From assembly GCF_002288635.1 (NCBI RefSeq), contig NZ_NRSW01000001.1, forward strand, positions 2,497,831 through 2,561,830: 64,000 bases of DNA. Reading direction: 5' to 3'. Below, piece by piece: positions 28,818 to 37,459 of the stretch (the first letter of the stretch is position 1; every line of letters starts with the position of its first letter). The translations under genes were made by a program, and so were the position numbers. This DNA is from Mucilaginibacter sp. MD40. Lineage in GTDB: Bacteria; Bacteroidota; Bacteroidia; Sphingobacteriales; Sphingobacteriaceae. The notes under the pieces were generated by a model. It was not told the DNA's origin and did not search any database. It saw only the letters and a program-made list of their open reading frames with translations.

Positions 28818-29855
28818 ATGGACTTTCACTTAATCATACAATCAGCCTGGGAAGGCTACGATAAATCTAAAACCATCAAAAGCATTGATGATATCAGCGC
28901 GATGGTTTCTACCAATCATGTGTACCGCATCACTTTTGATGATGACGATATGGTTATTGCCAAGCTTTCTTTTTTTGGCAAATTCGAACATTTTAAAGAG
29001 GATCATCGCATTATACAGGCGCTATCAAACAACTTGCTTTATCCATTTGAAAACCTGCTGTCGAAATCGTTATTAAAAAATAACCGCGTTTATATTTATC
29101 GCTATAAACAAGGTAAGGATGACGCCTGGGTAGTTTTTTACAACCCAACCCGCATGATGGAACGCTTGCCACGCCGCCTGGACGACGACATGATCAAAAA
29201 ACTGGGTAACCAGTTGGGCAAGTTCCATAAAGCATGCTCGAGGGTAAAAAATGTTCTGCCAAAATCATCTAAAACTTTACGTACCGATATTTATGACCTG
29301 CAGCGACAGCTGGAAAAAGACGAGCGCAAATTTGGCACACGCATGCAGGCCGACCTGCTTAAATACCACTGCGAACAATTCTTAAAGAACCGCTCCCGTT
29401 ATAACATGAGTTCTTTCGAGATCATCCCGGTATTTATCGACTGGAACATCGGGAACTTTTCGGTAACACCCGAACTGGAACTTTACTCACGCTGGGATTA
29501 CGACTGGTTTAGGATGAGCTACCGCCTGCTTGATTTTTATTTTTTCAGCAGGGTGGTTTCAGATGCGGGCGACCGCACCGTATTCAGCTACGTGATAGGG
29601 CCAATGATGGAAGACCGCTTTATTACTTTTCTAAAAGAGTATCACAAAGTAAACCCTATTACAGCCGATGAGATACGCTTCCTGAAAGAAGCATACCGTT
29701 TTTTTATACTTAACTACGTAATAAAAGACGGGCAATACTTTTTTAGCGGTCAATATGCAAAAAAACTGCAGGCCGAAGCTTTTGAAACTTATCTACCATC
29801 TGTTGACCGCGATTTTGATGCAGAGAAAATTATAAAAGCTTTGGGATTGGAATAG
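28818..29855 (+). CDS. APH-like kinase-fold protein
   Basis: A 345-aa protein that looks like an aminoglycoside/choline phosphotransferase-fold kinase. It has a candidate ATP-binding lysine (VIAKLSF, K49), a catalytic loop-like FIDWNIGNF (D208 and N213 in the D-x4-N spacing) and WDYDW (D227 or D229 for metal). The usual HGD histidine is replaced (VFID). The true substrate is unknown. The gene is 46 nt upstream of the HAD protein and follows the GS-family ligase, so the three may form one pathway. Confidence 0.6.
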   Translation: MDFHLIIQSAWEGYDKSKTIKSIDDISAMVSTNHVYRITFDDDDMVIAKLSFFGKFEHFKEDHRIIQALSNNLLYPFENLLSKSLLKNNRVYIYRYKQGKDDAWVVFYNPTRMMERLPRRLDDDMIKKLGNQLGKFHKACSRVKNVLPKSSKTLRTDIYDLQRQLEKDERKFGTRMQADLLKYHCEQFLKNRSRYNMSSFEIIPVFIDWNIGNFSVTPELELYSRWDYDWFRMSYRLLDFYFFSRVVSDAGDRTVFSYVIGPMMEDRFITFLKEYHKVNPITADEIRFLKEAYRFFILNYVIKDGQYFFSGQYAKKLQAEAFETYLPSVDRDFDAEKIIKALGLE

Positions 29856-29901
29856 TGTAGTTAGTGGTTAATAGTGAGTGACTTTAAACAAATAAACTAT
29901 A

Positions 29902-30771
29902 ATGAAACGCATAGAGGATTTTAAATCAATTATAGACCGTTATGAAGTGATCTTTTTTGATGCCTTTGGAGTGCTTAAAACACATACCGGGCTGGTGCCC
30001 GGTATAGAGCGGACATTTGCTTATCTCGAAGCGCAGAATAAAGAATACTACATTGTAACTAACGATGCATCAAGGAGCCCGGCGCAGTTAGCGCAATCGT
30101 ACCACAATAAAGGTTTAAACGTGGTAACTGCCGACAGGATCATTTCCTCAGGACAATTAACCAAAGATTACCTGGAACTAAAAGTTGAGGGCGGATATGT
30201 GGCTTACCTTGGCACAACAGAGTCTGCCCATTATATAGAAAGCGCCGGTTTAAAAACCCTGCCAGTAAGCGATATTAACAGCAGTAATATTGACCAGGTG
30301 AACGCCCTTGTTTTTATGGACGATGAGGGTTTTAACTGGTTTGAAGACATTAATAAAACCGTTAACCTGCTGCGTAAGCGTACAATACCTGCAATTGTAG
30401 CCAATACGGATTATGCTTACCCGGTATCAAACCACGATGTAAGCATCGCCATTGGTGGTTTAGCGCAAATGATTGAAACCATTATCGGCAAAAAGTTTAT
30501 CCGCTTTGGCAAGCCCGATTCGCAAATGTTTATGTTTGTTTATGACCTCATTCGCGAGTACAGGCCCATTAATAAAAAGGAGATAGTAATGGTAGGCGAT
30601 ACCCTGCAAACCGATATTATGGGTGGTAACAAATTTGGACTGGATACTGTGCTGGTTTTATCAGGAAATACTTTACCGCAGGACGCGGATAACCGCATAC
30701 AGGCCACCGGCATTGTGCCTACCTATATTTGTGAGCATGCCGTTATTGGCCCGCAGGCACTGAATTTATAA
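29902..30771 (+). CDS. HAD-IIA family hydrolase (NagD/PGP-like)
   Basis: A 289-aa HAD-superfamily protein of the class IIA cap type. It has the motif I region FFDAFGVL (nucleophile D20), a TND-S motif II (VTNDASRSP), the lysine motif FGKPDSQMF and motif IV MVGDTLQTDIMGG. The second Asp of the usual DxD in motif I is Phe (F22), which in phosphatases is the general acid/base. The enzyme may therefore be altered, or use another residue. Its position next to the kinase-fold protein suggests they work on related phospho-substrates. Confidence 0.8.
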   Translation: MKRIEDFKSIIDRYEVIFFDAFGVLKTHTGLVPGIERTFAYLEAQNKEYYIVTNDASRSPAQLAQSYHNKGLNVVTADRIISSGQLTKDYLELKVEGGYVAYLGTTESAHYIESAGLKTLPVSDINSSNIDQVNALVFMDDEGFNWFEDINKTVNLLRKRTIPAIVANTDYAYPVSNHDVSIAIGGLAQMIETIIGKKFIRFGKPDSQMFMFVYDLIREYRPINKKEIVMVGDTLQTDIMGGNKFGLDTVLVLSGNTLPQDADNRIQATGIVPTYICEHAVIGPQALNL

Positions 30772-30931
30772 TCAGGATAAGCTGTCTCATCCCAGGGGGG
30801 ATAAAAATTATTGTATCTGTGACATTTGTATTATGATAAGAGCAATTAATATAGCAACTTTGGTGCTGTAAGCTATTGGCGGAAATTCATTTTCACTTTT
30901 GATCAAATCCGCATGGAAAAACAATATAACA

Positions 30932-32011
30932 ATGACAGAAAGTACTCAAACCCGACCACAATTCCCCCCTGCTACAGCATTTGAAAAAACAGTTAACGGC
31001 AAACAAACCCACTTATATATACTAAAAAATAATAATGGGGTAGAGGCGGCAATTACCAATTATGGTGGCCGTGTAGTTAGTTTGTTTGTGCCTGACAAGT
31101 ACGGCAAGCTCACTGATATCATACTTGGCTTTGAAAGTGTTGATGGGTTTATAAATTCCAAAGAGCCATATTATGGCGCCACCATTGGGCGTTTTGCTAA
31201 CCGCATAGCTAAAGGCAAGTTCACTCTTGAAGGAACAGAATATACTCTTGCTTTAAACAACGGCCCAAACACACTGCATGGTGGTACACCGGCTTTCCAG
31301 GATGTGGTATGGGATGCCGAACAAACAGATGAAGCCACCTTAGTGCTAACCTACCTGTCCGAAGATATGGAGGGCGGTTTCCCGGGCAACCTTAGCGTTA
31401 AGGTAACCTACCAAATTACTGATGATAATGCCATGAAGGTAAGTTTTTTGGCTACTACCGATAAAACCACTGTGGTAAACCTTACTAATCACGCCTTTTT
31501 TAATCTTAATGGCGAAGGCAGCGGAACCATATTAAACCATATAGTGCAAATCAATGCTGACGGTTATACGCCGGTAAACAGCACATTGATCCCTACCGGG
31601 AAAATTGAACCCGTTGCCGGTACTCCTTTTGACTTTGCGAAACCCACGACTATAGGACAGCGCATCAATGAGGATCATGTACAGCTAATAGATGGCAGAG
31701 GATATGATCATAACTATGTGCTTAACCAGCACGACCTTTCAACGCCTGTTGCAACCGTTATTGGTGATAAAATCGGCATAAAAATGGAAATCTATACAGA
31801 AGAGCCGGGAATGCAATTTTACAGCGGTAATTTTATGCAGGCTCAAAATGTTATGAAAGGCGGGAAGAGAGACGAACACCGCACATCGTTCGCGATGGAA
31901 ACGCAGCATTATCCTGATTCTCCAAACCAACCTGAATTTCCTTCAACAGTATTAAAGCCCGGAGAAACTTATCAAACGCAAACTATTTTTAAATTTTCGG
32001 TGGCACAATAA
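30932..32011 (+). CDS. galM: aldose 1-epimerase
   Basis: A protein of about 359 aa of the galactose mutarotase family, which interconverts alpha and beta anomers of aldoses. The motifs ITNYGGRVVSLFVPDKYG, the catalytic-region NRIAKGKFTLEG, the HGG loop (NTLHGG), TNHAFFNLNG and RGYDHNYVL (with the base histidine) are seen. The start is taken at the ATG at 30932; a TTG 33 nt earlier is less likely. No partner gene of sugar uptake lies next to it, and a hairpin terminator follows. Confidence 0.9.
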   Translation: MTESTQTRPQFPPATAFEKTVNGKQTHLYILKNNNGVEAAITNYGGRVVSLFVPDKYGKLTDIILGFESVDGFINSKEPYYGATIGRFANRIAKGKFTLEGTEYTLALNNGPNTLHGGTPAFQDVVWDAEQTDEATLVLTYLSEDMEGGFPGNLSVKVTYQITDDNAMKVSFLATTDKTTVVNLTNHAFFNLNGEGSGTILNHIVQINADGYTPVNSTLIPTGKIEPVAGTPFDFAKPTTIGQRINEDHVQLIDGRGYDHNYVLNQHDLSTPVATVIGDKIGIKMEIYTEEPGMQFYSGNFMQAQNVMKGGKRDEHRTSFAMETQHYPDSPNQPEFPSTVLKPGETYQTQTIFKFSVAQ

Positions 32012-32018
32012 AAACATT

Positions 32019-32050
32019 ACCATAGCCCGAACTTTGATTCGGGCTATGGT
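32019..32050. terminator. bidirectional terminator
   Basis: ACCATAGCCCGAA (32019-32031) and TTCGGGCTATGGT (32038-32050) form a perfect 13-bp stem between convergent galM and the disordered-protein gene. A/T-rich flanks lie on both sides. Confidence 0.75.
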
Positions 32051-32057
32051 AAATTAA

Positions 32058-32603
32058 CTATTCACCTACCTTTTGCTGATCCGGTACTTCTCGGTTACCG
32101 GCTACGTCACCTTCTTCATTAACGCCTGTTTCATAACCATCGTTATCAGCCGTACCTTCCTGATAGCTCAGATTTTGGTCGTCGCTGTTATTGTTGCCAT
32201 TCCCGGCGTCCTCTTGCTTGGGGCCAGCATTTTCTTCGTCTGATTGGCCTGTTGACGCAGCTCCCAAAGATTGGGTAAAATTGGGTTGACCTAACTGATT
32301 AGGATCCTTGAAATTATTAAACTCCGGATGTTCTTCAGAGGGTTCTGAACGCTTAAAATAAACATTATCATATCCGGCATTACGGGATGGGTTGTTGCCA
32401 TCATCGCCTGATGGTGTATTGTTATCCTCACCAAAGCTTTGGCCGCCATATCCCTGGCCTTCCATTCCGGGTTTGTTGGCTTCTTTTTCTTCGCTGCCAA
32501 ACATAAAGGTTTCGCGGCGCAGATCTTTTTCTTCTAAATTATCGTCGTCCTCAACACGGTAAGCATTTGGCTGCGGGTTGTTATTATTATTATTCAGTTC
32601 CAT
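32058..32603 (-). CDS. disordered acidic Asn/Gly-rich protein
   Basis: A 181-aa protein of low complexity: an N-terminal poly-Asn run, then many Glu, Asp, Asn, Gly and Gln, with no hydrophobic core, signal peptide or membrane span. It is probably intrinsically disordered and cytosolic. I recognise no family. It is convergent with galM, with a shared terminator. Confidence 0.55.
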   Translation of the reverse strand: MELNNNNNNPQPNAYRVEDDDNLEEKDLRRETFMFGSEEKEANKPGMEGQGYGGQSFGEDNNTPSGDDGNNPSRNAGYDNVYFKRSEPSEEHPEFNNFKDPNQLGQPNFTQSLGAASTGQSDEENAGPKQEDAGNGNNNSDDQNLSYQEGTADNDGYETGVNEEGDVAGNREVPDQQKVGE

Positions 32604-32771
32604 TTTGTTTATAGATTGATGTATAGTAATAAGGTTTGAGTTTTTTAATTGTTTGCATTTTTTAACTCAAAGTAAATGGGTTAAATTTAAAATCGCCAAA
32701 ACATGTCTATGGCAGGAGCAAAAAAATCATATACAAAGTTATTATGCATGCATAGTATTATTAAAAAAAAC

Positions 32772-32779
32772 TACATTTG
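32772..32779 (+). promoter_or_regulatory. Bacteroidetes -7 box TACATTTG
   Basis: TACATTTG matches TAnnTTTG and lies 20 bp before the ATG of the CoA-transferase subunit A gene. Confidence 0.6.
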
Positions 32780-32798
32780 CCTATAACCAATTATAAAC

Positions 32799-33497
32799 AT
32801 GAATAAAGTTGTCAGTGGTGCTCACGAAGCCATTAACGATATTAAAGACGGCATGACGCTTATGCTGGGGGGCTTTGGTTTATGCGGGCTGCCCGAGAAA
32901 ACTATACTTGCCTTAGCGGAAAGTGGGATTAAAGATCTAACCTGCATATCTAACAATGCGGGGGTGGATGATTTTGGCATAGGGTTATTGCTGCGCAACC
33001 GCCAGGTTAAAAAGATGATCTCTTCTTACGTAGGTGAGAACGCGGAATTTGAAAGGCAGTTGCTTAGCGGTGAACTTGAAGTAGAACTGATCCCCCAGGG
33101 CACGTTGGCAACACGCTGCATGGCAGCAGGCTATGGTATGCCGGCCATATTTACGCCTGCCGGCATAGGTACCGAAGTAGCAGAAGGTAAAGAAATACGT
33201 AACTTCAATGGCAAAGATTATTTAATGGAAATGGCCTTTGATGCAGATTTCGCCATTGTAAAAGCTTGGAAAGGTGATACCATGGGTAACCTGGTATACC
33301 GCTCAACGGCCCGCAACTTTAACCCCGTAATGGCTATGGCAGGTAAAGTAACCATTGCCGAAGTTGAAGAATTGGTTGAACCCGGAGAATTGGACCCCGA
33401 CCATATCCATACCCCCGGCATCTACGTACACCGAATATTTAAAGGTGAAAACTACGAAAAACGCATTGAGCAAAGAACGGTGAGAAAGAAACAATAA
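32799..33497 (+). CDS. scoA: 3-oxoacid CoA-transferase subunit A
   Basis: A 232-aa alpha subunit of a family I CoA-transferase (succinyl-CoA:3-ketoacid type), which moves CoA between carboxylates, for example to acetoacetate. [29 protein letters not shown], the [24 protein letters not shown] loop and [13 protein letters not shown] are typical. Subunit B follows after a 136-bp gap that holds a 103-bp inverted-repeat element. It probably serves ketone-body or short-chain acid use. Confidence 0.92.
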   Translation: MNKVVSGAHEAINDIKDGMTLMLGGFGLCGLPEKTILALAESGIKDLTCISNNAGVDDFGIGLLLRNRQVKKMISSYVGENAEFERQLLSGELEVELIPQGTLATRCMAAGYGMPAIFTPAGIGTEVAEGKEIRNFNGKDYLMEMAFDADFAIVKAWKGDTMGNLVYRSTARNFNPVMAMAGKVTIAEVEELVEPGELDPDHIHTPGIYVHRIFKGENYEKRIEQRTVRKKQ

Positions 33498-33502
33498 TCA
33501 GC

Positions 33503-33605
33503 TATGTCATTGCGATACGCCGTATGGCGGAGAAGCAATCTCACAGAACAGGCACACTGATCTGCCTATGATTGCCACGTCGCTAACGCTACTCGCAATG
33601 ACATA
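33503..33605. repeat. 103-bp MITE/REP-like element with 13-bp terminal inverted repeats
   Basis: TATGTCATTGCGA (33503-33515) is repeated perfectly inverted as TCGCAATGACATA (33593-33605). The inside shows further matching halves (GAAGCAATC against GATTGCC). This is the layout of interspersed miniature elements seen in Bacteroidetes genomes. It lies between the two CoA-transferase subunit genes and could fold in their shared message. Confidence 0.75.
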
Positions 33606-33633
33606 TATTATAGTGTAACAAGAAATTAAACCT

Positions 33634-34290
33634 ATGTTAGACAAAGAAGGCATAGCTAAACGCATAGCAAAAGAAGTAAAAGACGGTTATTATGTTAACC
33701 TGGGTATCGGCATCCCTACATTGGTAGCCAACTATATCCCGGAAAATATTGACGTAGTGCTGCAATCTGAGAATGGATTGTTAGGGATGGGGCCGTTTCC
33801 GTTTGAGGGAGAAGAAGACCCTGACACCATTAACGCAGGTAAGCAAACCATAACCAAACTACCCGGTTCTGCGGTGTTTGATTCGGCCATGAGCTTTGGC
33901 ATGATTAGGGCAAAGAAAGTTAACCTGACCATTTTAGGCGCCATGGAAGTATCTGAAAATGGCGACATCGCTAATTGGAAAATTCCCGGTAAAATGGTAA
34001 AGGGAATGGGGGGAGCCATGGATCTGGTGGCTTCAGCCGAAAATATTATTGTAGCCATGCAGCATGTTAACAAAGCTGGCGAATCCAAACTTTTACCTAA
34101 TTGCACCTTGCCCTTAACCGGCATTAAATGTGTTAAAAAAATAGTTACGGAATTGGCCGTGTTAGACGTTCTGCCCGATGGTGGTTTCAAGCTGGTAGAA
34201 CGGGCGCCCGGTGTTTCTGTGGAAGATATCAAAAAAGCAACGGCAGGCAAGCTGGTTGTTGAGGGTGATGTGCCGGAGATGGCAATATAG
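33634..34290 (+). CDS. scoB: 3-oxoacid CoA-transferase subunit B
   Basis: The 218-aa beta subunit that carries the catalytic glutamate of family I CoA-transferases (QSENGLLGMGPFP: the Glu in SENG attacks the CoA thioester). YVNLGIGIPTLVANY, GGAMDLVASAENIIVAM and LPLTGIKCVK complete the family pattern. It works with the subunit encoded just upstream. Confidence 0.93.
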   Translation: MLDKEGIAKRIAKEVKDGYYVNLGIGIPTLVANYIPENIDVVLQSENGLLGMGPFPFEGEEDPDTINAGKQTITKLPGSAVFDSAMSFGMIRAKKVNLTILGAMEVSENGDIANWKIPGKMVKGMGGAMDLVASAENIIVAMQHVNKAGESKLLPNCTLPLTGIKCVKKIVTELAVLDVLPDGGFKLVERAPGVSVEDIKKATAGKLVVEGDVPEMAI

Positions 34291-34365
34291 TTTGCGGAGG
34301 GAAGTTTGCAGTAGCTAACTGCAAAGTGTTAACTGTAAACTTTAAAATATCCCTATATTTACCGC

Positions 34366-35016
34366 ATGCACCATTTGATAGCGCCTTCTTTATTAGCTTC
34401 CGATTTTGCAAACCTGCAAAGAGATATTGAACTGGTAAATGCCAGTGAAGCAGATTGGTTCCATGTGGATGTGATGGACGGTATGTTTGTGCCGAATATC
34501 TCCTTCGGTTTCCCTGTTATAAAAGCTATCAAAAAACACGCGCAAAAACCGCTTGATGTGCACCTGATGATCGTTGACCCTGACAGATACCTTAAAGACT
34601 TTAAGGAAGCCGGGGCCGATAGCATAACGGTACATTACGAAGCCTGCCCGCACCTGCACCGCACCATACAGGTCATCAAACAACTGGGTTGTAAAGCATC
34701 CGTAGCTATAAATCCTGCAACGCCTGTTGCAAATTTGGTAGACATCATAGCTGATCTGGACATGGTTTTGGTGATGTCAGTAAACCCCGGTTTTGGCGGC
34801 CAGAAATTCATTGAACATACTTTTACAAAACTTGCTCAGGTAAAAACGCTTGCCGCAAATACCAATCCTGATCTTAAAATAGAGGTTGATGGAGGTGTTG
34901 ATACCGGCAACGCTGCCAAATTAGTTGAGGCCGGGGCCAGCGTTTTGGTAGCAGGAAGTTCGGTATTCTCGGCAAGTGATCCTTCTTTGGCTATTTCGCA
35001 GTTAAAGCATTTGTAA
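34366..35016 (+). CDS. rpe: ribulose-phosphate 3-epimerase
   Basis: A 216-aa TIM-barrel enzyme of the pentose phosphate pathway that interconverts ribulose-5-P and xylulose-5-P. The motifs IAPSLLASDFANL, HVDVMDGMFVPNISFG (metal ligands H and D), PLDVHLMI, MSVNPGFGGQKF and EVDGGVDTGNA are all intact. The length equals the family norm. It stands alone, with 75 nt to the CoA-transferase B gene and 174 nt to serC. Confidence 0.95.
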   Translation: MHHLIAPSLLASDFANLQRDIELVNASEADWFHVDVMDGMFVPNISFGFPVIKAIKKHAQKPLDVHLMIVDPDRYLKDFKEAGADSITVHYEACPHLHRTIQVIKQLGCKASVAINPATPVANLVDIIADLDMVLVMSVNPGFGGQKFIEHTFTKLAQVKTLAANTNPDLKIEVDGGVDTGNAAKLVEAGASVLVAGSSVFSASDPSLAISQLKHL

Positions 35017-35190
35017 CTCACACTCGTTTACAATTTCTGGTAAATATTTATCCAAACGAGCAAAAAGAATGTTTTGCTTATGTCACGGCATTTTAAAAAA
35101 ATGTAAAAAAAGTCTATAATTTTTGTCGAATTAACTACCTTAGGCGCGTCTTAGTACAAACTTAATAAACCAATACATAAATAATTAATC

Positions 35191-36258
35191 ATGAAATACA
35201 ATTTCGGTGCCGGACCCGGCATATTGCCTCAGGAGGTATTCAAACAGGCAGCAGCGGCTGTACTTGATTTCAACGGAACAGGTTTATCCTTGCTGGAGAT
35301 ATCGCACCGCTCACCGGAATTTGAAGAAGTACTGAATGAAGCTGTTGCGTTGGTAAAAGAACTATTTAACGTACCCGAAGGTTATTCGGTACTGTTTTTA
35401 CAAGGCGGTGCAAGCACCCAGTTTGCCATGGCGCCCAACAACCTGTTACCGGAGGGTGGCAAAGCCGCTTATCTGGATACCGGCGTATGGGCAAGTAAAG
35501 CCTTAAAAGAAGCTAAATTTTTTGGTGATGTAGAAGTAGTAGCTTCTTCAAAAGAAAGCAACTACACTTATATCCCTAAAGATTATACCATACCAACTGA
35601 TGCGGCTTATTTCCATATCACATCAAATAATACCATTTACGGTACGCAGTTACAGCAATTTCCTAAATCGCCTGTGCCAATGGTTTGTGATATGTCGTCT
35701 GATATTTTCAGCCGCGAGGTAAATGTGGCCGATTTCGGTTTGATCTACGCAGGCGCGCAGAAAAACATGGGCCCTGCCGGCGTTACTCTGGTAATTGTTA
35801 AAGATGATATTTTAGGCAAAACCGGCCGTAAAATACCTGCTATGTACAACTACCAGGTACAAATAGAAGGTGGTTCTATGTATAATACGCCTCCTTGCTT
35901 TGCCATTTACGTATCTATGTTAACCCTGAAATGGTTAAAATCTAAAGGTGGTGTACCGGCTATCGAGAAAGAAAATAACGAGAAAGCACGGGTACTTTAC
36001 GAAGAGATTGACCGCAACCCACTATTCAAAGCTGTTGCCGCTCCAGAAGACCGTTCGCGCATGAACGTATGCTTTGTGATGGAGAATGCGGAGCTTGAAA
36101 AACCATTCCTTAAATTCTGTGACGAAAAGGGTATCGTAGGTATCAAAGGCCATAGAAGTGTTGGTGGTTTCCGCGCTTCTATATACAATGCATTGCCCAT
36201 CACCAGTGTTTACGTGCTGATAGATGCGATGCGCGAGTTTGCTGAAAAGAATAAATAG
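35191..36258 (+). CDS. serC: phosphoserine aminotransferase
   Basis: A 355-aa PLP enzyme that turns 3-phosphohydroxypyruvate into phosphoserine with glutamate. [13 protein letters not shown] opens it, EISHRSPEF and [13 protein letters not shown] bind substrate and cofactor, and [12 protein letters not shown] carries the Schiff-base lysine. The C-terminal [12 protein letters not shown] fits. serA follows 72 nt downstream, so the serine pathway genes form a likely operon. Confidence 0.96.
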   Translation: MKYNFGAGPGILPQEVFKQAAAAVLDFNGTGLSLLEISHRSPEFEEVLNEAVALVKELFNVPEGYSVLFLQGGASTQFAMAPNNLLPEGGKAAYLDTGVWASKALKEAKFFGDVEVVASSKESNYTYIPKDYTIPTDAAYFHITSNNTIYGTQLQQFPKSPVPMVCDMSSDIFSREVNVADFGLIYAGAQKNMGPAGVTLVIVKDDILGKTGRKIPAMYNYQVQIEGGSMYNTPPCFAIYVSMLTLKWLKSKGGVPAIEKENNEKARVLYEEIDRNPLFKAVAAPEDRSRMNVCFVMENAELEKPFLKFCDEKGIVGIKGHRSVGGFRASIYNALPITSVYVLIDAMREFAEKNK

Positions 36259-36330
36259 TTTAAACGTCATTGGGTCACTGAGTCATTAGGTCATTAACGG
36301 CCAACAATGACTCAATGACTCAATGACCCG
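36259..36330. repeat. short TCATT/AATGA repeats between serC and serA
   Basis: Several copies of TCATT(G/A)GGTCA/GAGTCATT are followed by their inverse, AATGACTC (twice) and AATGACCC, so the RNA could form a stem between the two serine genes. The function is unknown. Confidence 0.5.
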
Positions 36331-37293
36331 ATGAATAATAAGATGATCAAAATATTAGCTAATGACGGTATCGACCCTATAGGCAAAAAAATGCTTGAGG
36401 ATGCCGGTTTTATAGTGGATACCAACAATATCCCACAGGATGAATTACCCACCCGCTTGCAGGAGTACGATGCTATTACCGTGCGTAGTGCTACCAAAGT
36501 ACGTAAAGCTTTAATTGACGCCTGCCCAAATCTAAAATTGATTGGTCGTGGCGGCGTTGGTGTAGATAATATTGATGTTGACTACGCCAAAGAAAAAGGC
36601 ATAGGAGTTTACAACACACCTGCGTCTTCATCATTATCTGTAGCGGAACTGGTATTTGGTCACTTGTTTGGCGGCGTACGTTTCCTGCCGGATAGTAACC
36701 GGAAAATGCCGGTTGATGGCGCTGCCAAATTCAACGACCTTAAAAAAGCTTATGCTAAAGGTGTCGAGCTGCGTGGCAAAACTTTAGGTATCCTTGGTTT
36801 CGGCCGTATTGGCCGTGAGGTGGCTAAAATCGCTATCGGTGTGGGTATGGAAGTATTGGCATTTGATGTATTTCCGTTCAACCCCGAAGTTGAAGTAGTT
36901 TTAGGTGGTGGTTACGTTGCTAAAGTAGCCGTTAAAACAGCTACAAAAGAAGAAATTATCGCCAATGCGGATTTTATTACCATGCACACCCCATTTGTTG
37001 ACAAAGCGCTTATTGCGGCTGCTGAGTTCGAGCAAATGAAAAAAGGTGTTGGTTTGGTGAATTGCTCACGCGGTGGCTTAATTGATGAAACCGATCTGAT
37101 AGCTGCTTTAGACAGTGGTAAAGTAGCATTCGCCGCGCTTGATGTGTTTGATAACGAGCCGACTCCGCGCCAGGATATCTTGTCGCATCCTAAAATTTCG
37201 CTTACGCCACACATTGGCGCTGCTACCAACGAGGCGCAGGAGCGTATAGGTGTAGAGCTTGCCAGCCTGATCATCCAGCACTTTAAAGGATAA
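36331..37293 (+). CDS. serA: D-3-phosphoglycerate dehydrogenase, short form
   Basis: A 320-aa NAD-dependent dehydrogenase that starts serine synthesis. It has a Rossmann motif (LGILGFGRIGREVAKIA), the catalytic Arg region (NCSRGGLIDE), and the His in SLTPHIGAATNEAQ. The C-terminal ACT regulatory domain of long forms is absent, so serine feedback through ACT is not expected. It starts at ATG 36331 (or 36343). serC is directly upstream and a strong terminator follows. Confidence 0.92.
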   Translation: MNNKMIKILANDGIDPIGKKMLEDAGFIVDTNNIPQDELPTRLQEYDAITVRSATKVRKALIDACPNLKLIGRGGVGVDNIDVDYAKEKGIGVYNTPASSSLSVAELVFGHLFGGVRFLPDSNRKMPVDGAAKFNDLKKAYAKGVELRGKTLGILGFGRIGREVAKIAIGVGMEVLAFDVFPFNPEVEVVLGGGYVAKVAVKTATKEEIIANADFITMHTPFVDKALIAAAEFEQMKKGVGLVNCSRGGLIDETDLIAALDSGKVAFAALDVFDNEPTPRQDILSHPKISLTPHIGAATNEAQERIGVELASLIIQHFKG

Positions 37294-37317
37294 TTATTTA
37301 TTAAAAAATCATATCCG

Positions 37318-37349
37318 GCCCTGTGTTTTACCGCACAGGGCTTTTTTAT
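37318..37349 (+). terminator. rho-independent terminator after serA
   Basis: GCCCTGTG (37318-37325) pairs with CACAGGGC (37334-37341) and is followed by T6 and more A/T. Confidence 0.88.
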
Positions 37350-37435
37350 TTGGGTTAATGTAAAGTGAGCGTCAAACTCTGTGTTTAAACACCTGTTGGC
37401 AGTGCTAATAATGTTTTAAAACAACCGCAAATTGC

Positions 37436-37443
37436 TACATTTG
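37436..37443 (+). promoter_or_regulatory. Bacteroidetes -7 box TACATTTG
   Basis: TACATTTG lies 17 bp before the mqnE ATG and fits the Bacteroidetes -7 consensus. Confidence 0.6.
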
Positions 37444-37459
37444 CTCAAATTTTTCCACT

